64,000 nucleotides of DNA from Paracoccaceae bacterium (GTDB lineage Bacteria > Pseudomonadota > Alphaproteobacteria > Rhodobacterales > Rhodobacteraceae). The stretch is taken from NCBI GenBank assembly GCA_023260655.1, contig JALQUU010000004.1, positions 1 to 64,000 on the forward strand, written 5' to 3'. Positions 15,960 through 24,500 of this stretch are shown here, in pieces (position 1 is the first letter of the stretch; each line of letters starts with the position of its first letter). Position numbers and translations under genes: made by a program. A model generated the notes under the pieces. It was not told where the DNA came from. It searched no databases and worked only from the letters and a program-made list of their open reading frames with translations.

Positions 15960-17120
15960 ATGGAAGACCCGGCACAAATGCGCGTTCTCGTGCTCAATGC
16001 CGGGTCGTCCTCCATCAAGTTCGCTGTGTTCAACGGCGGCCTTCGCGAAGAGATCACCGGCGTTGCGGAAGGCATCGGCGGTGCATCGCGGCTGAAGATC
16101 GGTTCCGAAGCGATTGCGGAACCCTTCTTCGATCACCGCTCGGCTCTTACCGCCATTCTGGATGCGCTCCGCCAAAAGGGCTTTGGCCCCGAAACCCTCA
16201 CTGCAGCAGGGCACCGCGTGGTGCATGGCGGGCGGAAACTCACGCAGCCTGTGCGGATTTCCGGCGATGTGCGCGCCGAAATCGTGGCCTGCTCACCGCT
16301 CGCGCCCCTGCACAACCCCCACAGCCTCGCCGCGATCGACACGCTTTCGGCGCTTGTGCCCGATCTGCAGCAATACGCGAGTTTCGACACCTCGTTCCAC
16401 GCCACCAACCCGGATGTGGCCACCCGCTACGCCATTCCGCGCATGCAGGAGACCAAGGGCATCCGCCGCTACGGCTTCCACGGGTTAAGCTACGCCTCTT
16501 GCGTGCGCCGCCTGCCCGAGATTTCCGGCGCGCCCCTGCCCTCGCGTCTTCTGGCCTTCCATTTGGGCAACGGGGCCTCGATCTGCGCGATCAAGAACGG
16601 CGCATCGGTTGCCACCACCATGGGCTATTCCCCGCTCGACGGCCTCACCATGGGCACGCGCTCGGGCGGGATCGACGCGAATGCCGTGCTCCGCCTTGTC
16701 GAAGACAACGGGCTTGAGCGCACCAAAGCCATTCTCAATCACGAAAGCGGGCTTCTGGGCCTTTCGGGCGGCAAGTCCGATATGCGCAACCTCATGCTCG
16801 ACGCCTCCGCCGATAGCGCCTTCGCGGTCGAGCATTTCTGCTACTGGACACTCCGGCACGCAGGATCGCTTATTGCCGCGATGGAAGGGCTGGATGCCAT
16901 CGCCTTCACAGGCGGCATCGGTGAAAACGCCATCGGCGTCCGCGCCCGCATCCTCAGAGGCCTAGAATGGCTCGGCGTGCGGATGAACCCCGATGCCAAC
17001 CACGCCCGCACCGCGCGGCTTCACGCCGAAAGTTCGAAAATCGCGATCTGGGTCGTGCCCGCCGAAGAAGAGCGCATGATTGCCGCCGATGTGCTTTCCC
17101 TCATCGCGGAGGCCGCGTGA
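15960..17120 (+). CDS. ackA: Acetate kinase
   Basis: 386-residue cytoplasmic acetate kinase (acetyl phosphate + ADP = acetate + ATP). It shows LNAGSSSIKF (12-21), HRVVHGG, IRRYGFHGLSY, HLGNGASICAI, the second kinase signature TMGTRSGGID and FTGGIGENAIGVR. Sitting 3 nt after xsc, it most likely acts on acetyl phosphate from taurine and so gives ATP by substrate-level phosphorylation. AAAGG lies before ATG 15960; ATG 15978 is an alternative. The gene ends 4 nt from the end of the convergent pta. Confidence 0.92.
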   Translation: MEDPAQMRVLVLNAGSSSIKFAVFNGGLREEITGVAEGIGGASRLKIGSEAIAEPFFDHRSALTAILDALRQKGFGPETLTAAGHRVVHGGRKLTQPVRISGDVRAEIVACSPLAPLHNPHSLAAIDTLSALVPDLQQYASFDTSFHATNPDVATRYAIPRMQETKGIRRYGFHGLSYASCVRRLPEISGAPLPSRLLAFHLGNGASICAIKNGASVATTMGYSPLDGLTMGTRSGGIDANAVLRLVEDNGLERTKAILNHESGLLGLSGGKSDMRNLMLDASADSAFAVEHFCYWTLRHAGSLIAAMEGLDAIAFTGGIGENAIGVRARILRGLEWLGVRMNPDANHARTARLHAESSKIAIWVVPAEEERMIAADVLSLIAEAA

Positions 17121-17124
17121 TGGC

Positions 17125-17994
17125 TTACGCGCCCATCGCCACGGTCACCGCCGTTGCCGCCACGATATCCTCCACCGTGGCCCCCCGGCTCAGGTCACAA
17201 ACGGGCCGTTTGAAGCCCTGCAAGAACGGCCCCACCGCCTGCGCGCCTGCCATTTCCTGCGCCAGCTTGTATGCGATATTGCCCGCGTCGAGGTTCGGGA
17301 AGATCAGCACATTCGCGTCGCCTTCGCCCATGCCCTTCTTCGCCGCGATACGCGGATTGAGCGCGGCATCAGCCTGCACCGGCCCCATAAAGCCCGTCGC
17401 TTCTGCGGCCGCACGCACACGGTCCACACTCGCACCTGCGCCGCTTGCGCCTGTGGAGAAGGAAAGCATCGCCACGCGGGCCGAACCCAGCAATGCTTCG
17501 GCCGATTTCGCCGAAGCCATTGCAATTGCGGCCAATTCTTCTGCCGACGGATCAACGTTTACCGCGCAATCGGCAAAGACCATCTCGCGCCCGTCGGGAA
17601 ATACCATAAGAAAAAACGATGACGATACAGAAACGCCATCTTGCAAACCTATGGCGATAGAGGCCGCTTCGATCACTTTTTTCGTTGGGCTATCGGCGCC
17701 TGCCACCATCGCATCGGCTTCGCCTGCGGCGACCATGGCCGCTGCGCGGAACAAAGGCCGCTCCAGCATCCGCCGCGCGATCCCCTCTTTCAGCCCACGC
17801 GCCGCAACCAGCGCCGCCACATGCGCCTCGCTCACAGGCGCGAGCGGCACGGGTTCTGCCAAGCCTTCCGCTGCCAGCCGCGCCATGGCCTCTGCCACGC
17901 GCGGTTCATCGGCTTCGGGAAACACCACACGCGCTTTCAGCGCCTTTGCAGTAGCGAATGCGGTTTCAAGCACGGATTTTCGCGAATGGGCCAT
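17125..17994 (-). CDS. pta: Phosphate acetyltransferase (short form)
   Basis: 289-residue enzyme of the PTA/PTB family that converts acetyl phosphate and CoA to acetyl-CoA. It has VVFPEADEPRVAEA at the N-terminus, then VAGADSPTKKVIEA, MLSFSTGASGAGASVDRVR, GPVQADAALNP and the C-terminal ANVLIFPNLDAGNIAYKL. It lacks the extra N-terminal domains of E. coli Pta; short Pta proteins are usual beside xsc. ATG 17994 follows GGGAGG. It is antisense to its neighbours: convergent with ackA (4 nt) and divergent from the citrate synthase (33 nt). Confidence 0.9.
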   Translation of the reverse strand: MAHSRKSVLETAFATAKALKARVVFPEADEPRVAEAMARLAAEGLAEPVPLAPVSEAHVAALVAARGLKEGIARRMLERPLFRAAAMVAAGEADAMVAGADSPTKKVIEAASIAIGLQDGVSVSSSFFLMVFPDGREMVFADCAVNVDPSAEELAAIAMASAKSAEALLGSARVAMLSFSTGASGAGASVDRVRAAAEATGFMGPVQADAALNPRIAAKKGMGEGDANVLIFPNLDAGNIAYKLAQEMAGAQAVGPFLQGFKRPVCDLSRGATVEDIVAATAVTVAMGA

Positions 17995-18027
17995 GGGGTC
18001 CTCCCTTGGCCTCGAAAGGAGACAGGC

Positions 18028-19161
18028 ATGAGCGACGACGTCAAGATCAACCGCGGGCTCATCGGGGTATACTTCGACCGCTCCGGCATCAGCCATATCG
18101 ACGGCGCGAAGGGCGAGTTGAGCTATCGCGGCTATTCCATCCATGATCTCGCCACCAAATCCACCTTCGAGGAAGTCTGCTACCTCCTCATGCATGGTGA
18201 TCTACCGAACGCCGCCCAACTGGCCGAATTCGATGCCGCGCTGAAAGCCGCTCGCCATCTGCCCGCCGAGGTGCATAGCATCATCGCCGCCTGCAAGGAT
18301 GGCCACCCGATGGATGTGCTCCGCACGGCCGTTTCGGCATTGGCCGCGCTTGAACCCGCCTCGCAGGACGCAAGCCTTGAGTGCTTTACCGCGAACGGCA
18401 TCCGCCTCACAGCGCAAGTGCCGATGATCATCGCCGCGCATCACGCGATCCGCCAAGGCCGCACACCGGTTGCGCCTGATCCCACCCTCAGCCACGCCGC
18501 CAACTGGCTCTGGATGCTGAAGGGCGAAAAACCTTCTGAAGATGCCGCGCGTCTTGCCGATGTGGATTTCATCCTCCACGCCGAACACGGCTCGAACGCC
18601 TCATCTTTTGCCGCCCGCGTAACCGTGGGCACCGATGCGAACCTCCACGGTGCGATCGTCACCGCGCTTTCCACGCTCGCAGGCCCCGCGCATGGCGGTG
18701 CCGCCGAAGACGTGATGAAGATGGTTCACGAGATCGGCACCCCCGATAACGCCGCAGCCTACGTGAAAGCCAAGCGCGCCGCGAAAGAGCCCGTGACGGG
18801 CTTCGGCCACCGCGTTTACCGTGCCGAAGACCCCCGCGCCCGCCACATGCGCGAAGGCGTACGCAAGCTCGGCGAGGAAATGGGCGCGCCCGAATGGTAC
18901 GCGATCCTGCAAGGCGTTGTGGAAGCGATGAAGCCCTACGCCCGCCACGGCCTCAACGTGAACGTCGATTTCTATTCCGGCGTGATCTACCAGCTCCACG
19001 GCATCCCGATGGACCTCTACGTGCCGATCTTCGCCATCGGCCGTATGCCCGGCTGGATAATCCAGTGCATCGAACAGAAGCGCTCGAACATCCTCCTGCG
19101 CCCGCTCACACTCTATAACGGGCCGGAGATGCGCGATTACGTCGAGATGGCTCAGCGGTGA
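18028..19161 (+). CDS. Citrate / 2-methylcitrate synthase
   Basis: 377-residue type of citrate synthase without the N-terminal extension of the main alphaproteobacterial GltA. The N-terminus INRGLIGVYFDRSGISHIDG is of the CitZ/PrpC style. Catalytic residues are visible in LHAEHGSNASSF (about 183), GPAHGGAAEDV (about 220), GFGHRVYRAEDPRA (about 258) and the aspartate of NVDFYSG (about 312). AAAGGAGA precedes ATG 18028. Its location after xsc-ackA and before tauE-soeABC suggests it draws taurine-derived acetyl-CoA into the TCA cycle. PrpC activity cannot be excluded. Its 33-nt upstream gap is too short for a full promoter outside pta. Confidence 0.88.
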   Translation: MSDDVKINRGLIGVYFDRSGISHIDGAKGELSYRGYSIHDLATKSTFEEVCYLLMHGDLPNAAQLAEFDAALKAARHLPAEVHSIIAACKDGHPMDVLRTAVSALAALEPASQDASLECFTANGIRLTAQVPMIIAAHHAIRQGRTPVAPDPTLSHAANWLWMLKGEKPSEDAARLADVDFILHAEHGSNASSFAARVTVGTDANLHGAIVTALSTLAGPAHGGAAEDVMKMVHEIGTPDNAAAYVKAKRAAKEPVTGFGHRVYRAEDPRARHMREGVRKLGEEMGAPEWYAILQGVVEAMKPYARHGLNVNVDFYSGVIYQLHGIPMDLYVPIFAIGRMPGWIIQCIEQKRSNILLRPLTLYNGPEMRDYVEMAQR

Positions 19162-19916
19162 TCACACTCGGCCTCTCCACAGGCGAACTGGCCTATGCGC
19201 TCGCGGCGGTTTTCGTCGCGGGCGTTGTGCGCGGGTTCACGGGCTTTGCCCTCTCGGCGATGATCATGGCGTCGCTCACGCTGATACTGCCGCCTGTGGA
19301 TCTGTTGCCGGTCTGTGTGCTTCTTGAACTCCTCGCCTCTGCGCTTCTCTTGCCGGGCGGATTTGGCCACGCCGACAAGAAGATGGTCCTCCAGCTTCAA
19401 ACCGGCGCGCTGATCGGAACGCCGCTCGGCCTCATGCTGACAACCTCGATGCCAGCGGACGCCTCCCGCCTCTTGGCGCAAAGCCTCGTCGCGGTTCTCG
19501 CCGTCGTCCAACTGCTGCGGCTGCGTCTACCCGTCTCCGGCTCCGGCCTTGGCACTACGGCCACGGGGATCCTCTCGGGCTTCGTCACGGGCGTTGCCTC
19601 AATCGGCGGCATGGTGATCGCGCTTTACACGCTGGCCCGCCAACTGCCGCCCGCTTCGGTGCGCGGCTCGCTTATTCTGGTTATCTTCATCGGCGGCAGC
19701 CTCACACTTCTGTGGCAACTCGCCCTCGGTGTTATGACCCAAACAGGTGCCACCCGCGCCGCCGCCTTGGCCATCCCGATGGTCACGGGCGTGCTCGTGG
19801 GGCGCGCCTTCTTCACTCCGAAATTCGAGAAATACTACCGCCCCGTCTGCCTGTCGCTCCTGATCGCCCTAGCGGCGTTCGGGATCGCGCGCACGGTGTT
19901 CAGCACGGCAGGATAG
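19158..19916 (+). CDS. tauE: TauE/SafE (TSUP) family permease, probable sulfite exporter
   Basis: 252-residue integral membrane protein of the TSUP family with about eight predicted helices. The first repeat has GVVRGFTGFALSAMIMASL (12-40) and the second has ILSGFVTGVASIGGMVIALY. It begins with GTG overlapping the stop codon of the citrate synthase, so the two are coupled. It precedes soeA by 17 nt. Family members in sulfonate gene clusters are thought to export sulfite or sulfoacetate; here export of sulfite released by Xsc is the likely job. Substrate is inferred from context. Confidence 0.85.
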   Translation: MITLGLSTGELAYALAAVFVAGVVRGFTGFALSAMIMASLTLILPPVDLLPVCVLLELLASALLLPGGFGHADKKMVLQLQTGALIGTPLGLMLTTSMPADASRLLAQSLVAVLAVVQLLRLRLPVSGSGLGTTATGILSGFVTGVASIGGMVIALYTLARQLPPASVRGSLILVIFIGGSLTLLWQLALGVMTQTGATRAAALAIPMVTGVLVGRAFFTPKFEKYYRPVCLSLLIALAAFGIARTVFSTAG

Positions 19917-19933
19917 GGCACAGGGAGAGCGCT

Positions 19934-22756
19934 ATGAACCAACCCAAGATCAACACCTCCCCGAAGGTTTCCGACGAGGTCAAGAAAACGACCTGCTACA
20001 TGTGCGCCTGCCGCTGCGGCATCAACGTGCACCTGAAAGACGGGCGCGTAGCCTATATCGAAGGCAACCGCGACCATCCGATCAACAAGGGCGTCCTTTG
20101 CGCCAAAGGCTCGGCGGGGATCATGCAAGTGAACGCCCCCTCCCGCCTCCGCGCGCCTCTTAAGCGCGTGGGCCCGCGCGGCTCGGGCGAGTTCGAGGAA
20201 ATCTCGTGGGAGGAAGCGCTTTCGCTCGCCACTTCTTGGCTCAAACCCCTCCGTGAAACCGCCCCCGAAAAGCTCGCCTTCTTCACGGGCCGCGACCAGT
20301 CGCAAAGCTTCACAGGCTGGTGGGCGCAAAACTTCGGCACGCCGAATTTCGCGGCTCACGGCGGTTTCTGCTCGGTCAACATGGCCGCTGCCGGCATCTA
20401 CACGATGGGCGGGGCCTTCTGGGAATTCGGCTCGCCCGACTGGGATCACGCCAAGCTCTTCCTCCTCTTCGGTGTCGCAGAAGACCACGACTCGAACCCG
20501 ATCAAGATGGGCATGGGCAAGCTGAAAGCGCGCGGCGCGCGGGTGGTTTCGGTCAATCCGGTTCGCACGGGTTACAATGCCGTGGCCGACGACTGGTTCG
20601 CCATCACACCGGGCAGCGACGGGCTTCTGGTGCTCTCGCTCATCCACCTCCTTTTGAAAGCGGGCAAGATCGACCTCGATTTCCTCGCCCATTTCACCAA
20701 CGCCCCTGTGCTACTGGACAGCGACCCGAAATCGCCCACCCACGGCCTCTTCCTCCGCGATCCCGAGGGCCGCCCGCAGGTGATCGACCGCCGCACCGGC
20801 AAGCTCGCGCCGTGGGATGGTGAGGGCGTGGAACCGGATCTTTCCGCGACCCACCGCGCCGCTGGCATCACCCACCGCCCCGTGTTCCATGCCTTGGCCG
20901 AGCGCTACCTCTCCGAAGACTACGCCCCCGAAGCCGTGGCCCAGCGCACCGGCATTGCCGCCTCGCAAATCCGTGCCCTTGCTGGCGAGATCGCTCGCTG
21001 CGCCTTTGATGAAGCCGTCACCATCAACCGCGAATGGACCGATTTCCGCGGTGTCACCCGCCAGACCATGATCGGCCGCCCCGTTGCCATGCACGCCATG
21101 CGCGGGGTCTCGGCGCACTCGAACGGCTTCCAGACCGCCCGCGCCATCCACCTCCTGCAATCGCTGATCGGGGCCGTCGAAACCCCCGGCTCGATGCGCT
21201 TCAAACCGCCCTATCCGAAGCCCGCCACCGCGCACCCGAAACCGCATTGCAAGGTCACCCCCGGCCAGCCCCTCAATGGCCCGCATCTGGGCTACCCCCA
21301 GTCCCCCGCCGATCTCTGCCTCACCCCCGAAGGCACGCCCGCGCGAATCGACAAGGCCTATACATGGGAAAACCCGCTCTCGGCCCACGGCCTCATGCAT
21401 ATGGTGATCTCGAACGCCCATGCAGGCGATCCCTACAAGATCGACACGCTCTTCCTCTACATGGCCAATATGTCGTGGAACTCCTCTATGAATACATCGG
21501 GCGTCATGCAGATGCTCTCGGACACCGATGAAAACGGCGACTATGTGATCCCGCGCATCATCTATTCCGATGCCTATAGCTCCGAGATGGTGGCCTATGC
21601 CGATCTCGTCCTTCCCGACACGACCTATCTGGAACGGCACGACTGTATCTCGCTTCTCGACCGCCCGATTTCCGAACCGGGCGGCGCTGCCGATGCGATC
21701 CGCTACCCCGTAATCCAGCCCGACCGCGACGTGCGCGGCTTCCAATCCGTGCTTCTCGATTTGGGGGCGCGCTTGGGCCTTCCCGCCATGGTCAAGGCTG
21801 ACGGCTCGCCGAAATTCGCTGACTACGCCGATTACATCGTCAACCACGAGCGCAAGCCCGGCATCGGGCCTTTGCACGGCTTCCGCATGGGCGAAAACGG
21901 CGTGCAACACGGGCGCGGTGCGCCCAACGCGGCGCAGATCGACGAATACATCAAGAAAGGTGGCTTCCACGTCAGCCACATCCCCGATGGGGCCGCCTAT
22001 TTCAAACCGTGGAACCGCGCCTATCAAGATTGGGCCGTTCACATCGGCCTTTATGACAAGCCCGATCCCTACCTGATCCAGCTCTGGGTCGAGCCGCTGC
22101 GCCACTTCCAACTGGCCGCCGAAGGCGTCGGCGCGCACCAGCCGCCCGAACACCTCCGCGCGCGGATCAAAACCACGCTCGATCCCCTGCCTGTCTGGTA
22201 TCCGCCCTTCCTTGATGAGGCAGTGGACCCAGAGGAATTCCCGATCCACGCCCTCACCCAGCGCCCCATGGCCATGTATCACTCATGGGGCACGCAAAAC
22301 GCGTGGCTCCGCCAGATCCATGGGCATAACCCCCTCTTCGTACCCACCGCACTCTGGGAGGAGCATGGCTTCAAAGATGGCGACTGGGCCCGCGTCACCT
22401 CTCCGCATGGCGAAATCGTCGTGCCCGCCGTGAACATGGCCGCGCTCAATTCCCACACCGTCTGGACATGGAACGCCATCGGCAAACGCAAAGGCGCGTG
22501 GGCCTTGGCGGAAGATGCCCCCGAAGCCACCAAAGGCTTCCTCCTCAACCACCTGATCCACGAGCTTCTGCCCCCGAAAGGCGATGGCCTGCGCTGGTCG
22601 AACTCCGACCCCGTAACGGGCCAAGCGGCGTGGTTCGACCTCCGCGTAAAAATCGCTCGCGCCGATGCGCCCCCGGAAAGCCAGCCCAATCATCCGGCAC
22701 AGAAATCCCCCGTGGGCCAAGGCCCCGCCAATCTCGCATGGCAGGTTCGGAAATGA
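19934..22756 (+). CDS. soeA: Sulfite dehydrogenase molybdopterin subunit
   Basis: 940-residue Mo-bis-MGD oxidoreductase of the DMSO reductase family. The [4Fe-4S] motif is CYMCACRCGINVH (C21, C24, C28) with the fourth cysteine in NKGVLCAKG. There is no twin-arginine signal, so the enzyme faces the cytoplasm, as SoeABC of Allochromatium and Roseobacter does. The active-site region SVNMAAAGIYTMGGAFWEFG and the C-terminal MoPterin-binding part RQIHGHNPLF are intact. With SoeB and SoeC it oxidises sulfite to sulfate and passes electrons to quinone. It follows a CAGGGAGAG ribosome-binding site and overlaps soeB by 4 nt. Confidence 0.92.
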   Translation: MNQPKINTSPKVSDEVKKTTCYMCACRCGINVHLKDGRVAYIEGNRDHPINKGVLCAKGSAGIMQVNAPSRLRAPLKRVGPRGSGEFEEISWEEALSLATSWLKPLRETAPEKLAFFTGRDQSQSFTGWWAQNFGTPNFAAHGGFCSVNMAAAGIYTMGGAFWEFGSPDWDHAKLFLLFGVAEDHDSNPIKMGMGKLKARGARVVSVNPVRTGYNAVADDWFAITPGSDGLLVLSLIHLLLKAGKIDLDFLAHFTNAPVLLDSDPKSPTHGLFLRDPEGRPQVIDRRTGKLAPWDGEGVEPDLSATHRAAGITHRPVFHALAERYLSEDYAPEAVAQRTGIAASQIRALAGEIARCAFDEAVTINREWTDFRGVTRQTMIGRPVAMHAMRGVSAHSNGFQTARAIHLLQSLIGAVETPGSMRFKPPYPKPATAHPKPHCKVTPGQPLNGPHLGYPQSPADLCLTPEGTPARIDKAYTWENPLSAHGLMHMVISNAHAGDPYKIDTLFLYMANMSWNSSMNTSGVMQMLSDTDENGDYVIPRIIYSDAYSSEMVAYADLVLPDTTYLERHDCISLLDRPISEPGGAADAIRYPVIQPDRDVRGFQSVLLDLGARLGLPAMVKADGSPKFADYADYIVNHERKPGIGPLHGFRMGENGVQHGRGAPNAAQIDEYIKKGGFHVSHIPDGAAYFKPWNRAYQDWAVHIGLYDKPDPYLIQLWVEPLRHFQLAAEGVGAHQPPEHLRARIKTTLDPLPVWYPPFLDEAVDPEEFPIHALTQRPMAMYHSWGTQNAWLRQIHGHNPLFVPTALWEEHGFKDGDWARVTSPHGEIVVPAVNMAALNSHTVWTWNAIGKRKGAWALAEDAPEATKGFLLNHLIHELLPPKGDGLRWSNSDPVTGQAAWFDLRVKIARADAPPESQPNHPAQKSPVGQGPANLAWQVRK

Positions 22757-23517
22757 CCCAGCTTCCCGCTAAAACCGAGCGCAAACTCGGCCTCGTGATC
22801 GACCTCGACACCTGCGTCGGCTGCCACGCCTGCGTGGTATCCTGCAAAGGCTGGAACACCGAGAATTACGGCGCGCCGCTTGCGGATACCGATGCCTATG
22901 GCGGCAACCCCGTCGGCACCTTCCTCAACCGCGTGCACAGCTATGAGGTGACCACACCCGAAGCCCCGCCGCGCCTCGTGCACTTCCCGAAATCCTGCCT
23001 GCATTGCGAGGATGCCCCCTGCGTCACCGTCTGCCCCACCGGCGCCAGCTACAAACGCGTTGAAGACGGCATCGTTCTTGTGAACGAAAGCGCCTGCATC
23101 GGCTGCGGCCTCTGCGCTTGGGCCTGCCCTTACGGCGCGCGCGAACTCGACGCCGTCGAGAAGGTGATGAAGAAATGCACCCTCTGCGTTGACCGCATCT
23201 ATAACGAAAACCTCCCCGAAGAGGACCGCACCCCCGCCTGTGTCCGCACCTGCCCCGCAGGCGCGCGCCACTTCGGCGATTTCGCCGACCCGGACTCGAA
23301 CGTCTCCCGCCTCACCGCCGAACGCGGTGGCGTCGATCTGATGCCCGAACAGGGCACCAAACCCACCAACAAATACCTCCCCCCGCGCCCGCGCGATGCG
23401 CTCCGCGAAGAGGTCGATGTGCTCGCCCCCTTCCTAGCGCCCGTCGCCGAAACCCCCACAGGCTTCCTCGGCTGGCTCGATCGCACCCTTTCCAAACTCC
23501 CGGGAGGGCCGAACTGA
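22753..23517 (+). CDS. soeB: Sulfite dehydrogenase iron-sulfur subunit
   Basis: 254-residue ferredoxin-type electron carrier. Four cysteine groups are seen: CVGCHACVVSCK, CLHCEDAPCVTVCPTG, CIGCGLCAWACPYG, and CTLC with CVRTCPAG, enough for four [4Fe-4S] clusters. It is of the DmsB/NrfC type and links SoeA to the membrane subunit. The ATG overlaps the soeA stop as ATGA; an in-frame ATG at 22738 is a second choice. It ends in TGATG, coupling it to soeC. Confidence 0.92.
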   Translation: MTQLPAKTERKLGLVIDLDTCVGCHACVVSCKGWNTENYGAPLADTDAYGGNPVGTFLNRVHSYEVTTPEAPPRLVHFPKSCLHCEDAPCVTVCPTGASYKRVEDGIVLVNESACIGCGLCAWACPYGARELDAVEKVMKKCTLCVDRIYNENLPEEDRTPACVRTCPAGARHFGDFADPDSNVSRLTAERGGVDLMPEQGTKPTNKYLPPRPRDALREEVDVLAPFLAPVAETPTGFLGWLDRTLSKLPGGPN

Positions 23518-24386
23518 TGCATCCCGCCAAATCCATCATCGCCTTCACCACGCTTTCCGGCCTCGGCTTCGGCCTTCTTTTCTGGCTAGGCTCGGGCCTT
23601 GCCGATTTCACAGGCTGGGTCGGCTTCACCTTCCACGTGATCGGTCTCGGCCTCGCGAGCGCTGGCCTCCTCGCCTCCACCCTCCACTTGGGCCATCCCG
23701 AACGCGCGCTCCGCGCCTTCACCCAATGGCGCACGAGCTGGCTCTCCCGCGAAGGTCTGGCAGCTGTCGGCGCGCTTACGGCCATGGGCCTTCACACGCT
23801 CACCGTGCTGAACGGCACCCCCATCACCGCCTTGGGCTTTCTGGGTGCCGCCCTCAGCTTCGCCACCGTCTTCACCACCTCGATGATCTACGCCCAGTTG
23901 AAAACCGTGCCGCGCTGGCACACTTGGGCCACGCCCGCGCTCTTCATGGCACTCTCGCTCGGTGGCGGCGCGCTTCTCGCCGCCCAAACCCAAATCGCGG
24001 CCCCCCTCCTCGCCGCCGCCGCCGCGCTCCAACTCCTATGGTGGATGAAAGGCGATCAGGCCTTCCGCCAAAGCGCCACCACGCTCGCCACCGCCACCCG
24101 CCTCGGCCCAGGCCAAGTGCGCGCCTTCGAGCCCCCGCACACAGGCACCAATTACCTCATGCAGGAAATGGTCTACCGCGTCGGCCGCCGCCACGCCCGC
24201 CGCCTCCGCATCCTCGCGCTGGCCTTGGGCTACGGCCTGCCGCTCGCGCTCCTGATGCTGCCGATGGGCCATATGGCGGCCCTCGTCGCGGTTCTCAGCC
24301 ACCTCCTCGGCATCCTCGCCTCGCGCTGGCTCTTCTTCGCCGAAGCCGAACATGTCGTCGGCCTCTACTACGGCCGCCCCCAATAA
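23517..24386 (+). CDS. soeC: Sulfite dehydrogenase membrane anchor
   Basis: 289-residue membrane protein of the DmsC family with about eight helices. Conserved pieces include STLHLGHPERALRAFTQWRTSWLSREG (about 57-83) and FFAEAEHVVGLYYG at the C-terminus, the usual DmsC-like patterns. It anchors SoeAB at the cytoplasmic face and delivers electrons to the quinone pool. It is translationally coupled to soeB and is the last gene of the string, followed by a hairpin that also faces lysS. Confidence 0.92.
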   Translation: MHPAKSIIAFTTLSGLGFGLLFWLGSGLADFTGWVGFTFHVIGLGLASAGLLASTLHLGHPERALRAFTQWRTSWLSREGLAAVGALTAMGLHTLTVLNGTPITALGFLGAALSFATVFTTSMIYAQLKTVPRWHTWATPALFMALSLGGGALLAAQTQIAAPLLAAAAALQLLWWMKGDQAFRQSATTLATATRLGPGQVRAFEPPHTGTNYLMQEMVYRVGRRHARRLRILALALGYGLPLALLMLPMGHMAALVAVLSHLLGILASRWLFFAEAEHVVGLYYGRPQ

Positions 24387-24391
24387 CGAAA

Positions 24392-24420
24392 AGGCGCGAG
24401 GAGAACCCCGCGCCTCTTTC
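24392..24420. terminator. Hairpin between soeC and lysS
   Basis: AGGCGCG (24392-24398) pairs with CGCGCCT (24409-24415), followed by CTTTC on the plus strand and TTTTCG on the minus strand. It is a likely two-way terminator for the convergent soeC and lysS genes. Confidence 0.65.
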
Positions 24421-24500
24421 ATATTGGCCCAAATATCCAAATCTCCGAGGGGAAGGCACAGCCTGACCCGAGATGTCAAGGGCGGCGCAGCCGCTCCGCT

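Noticed and set aside
14163-16226. A 687-codon minus-strand frame opposite xsc and ackA
   Set aside because: Antisense to two firmly identified enzymes; composition is typical of a shadow of high-GC coding sequence.
20711-22282. A 523-codon minus-strand frame inside soeA
   Set aside because: Lies wholly within the conserved soeA coding region and has no domain of its own.
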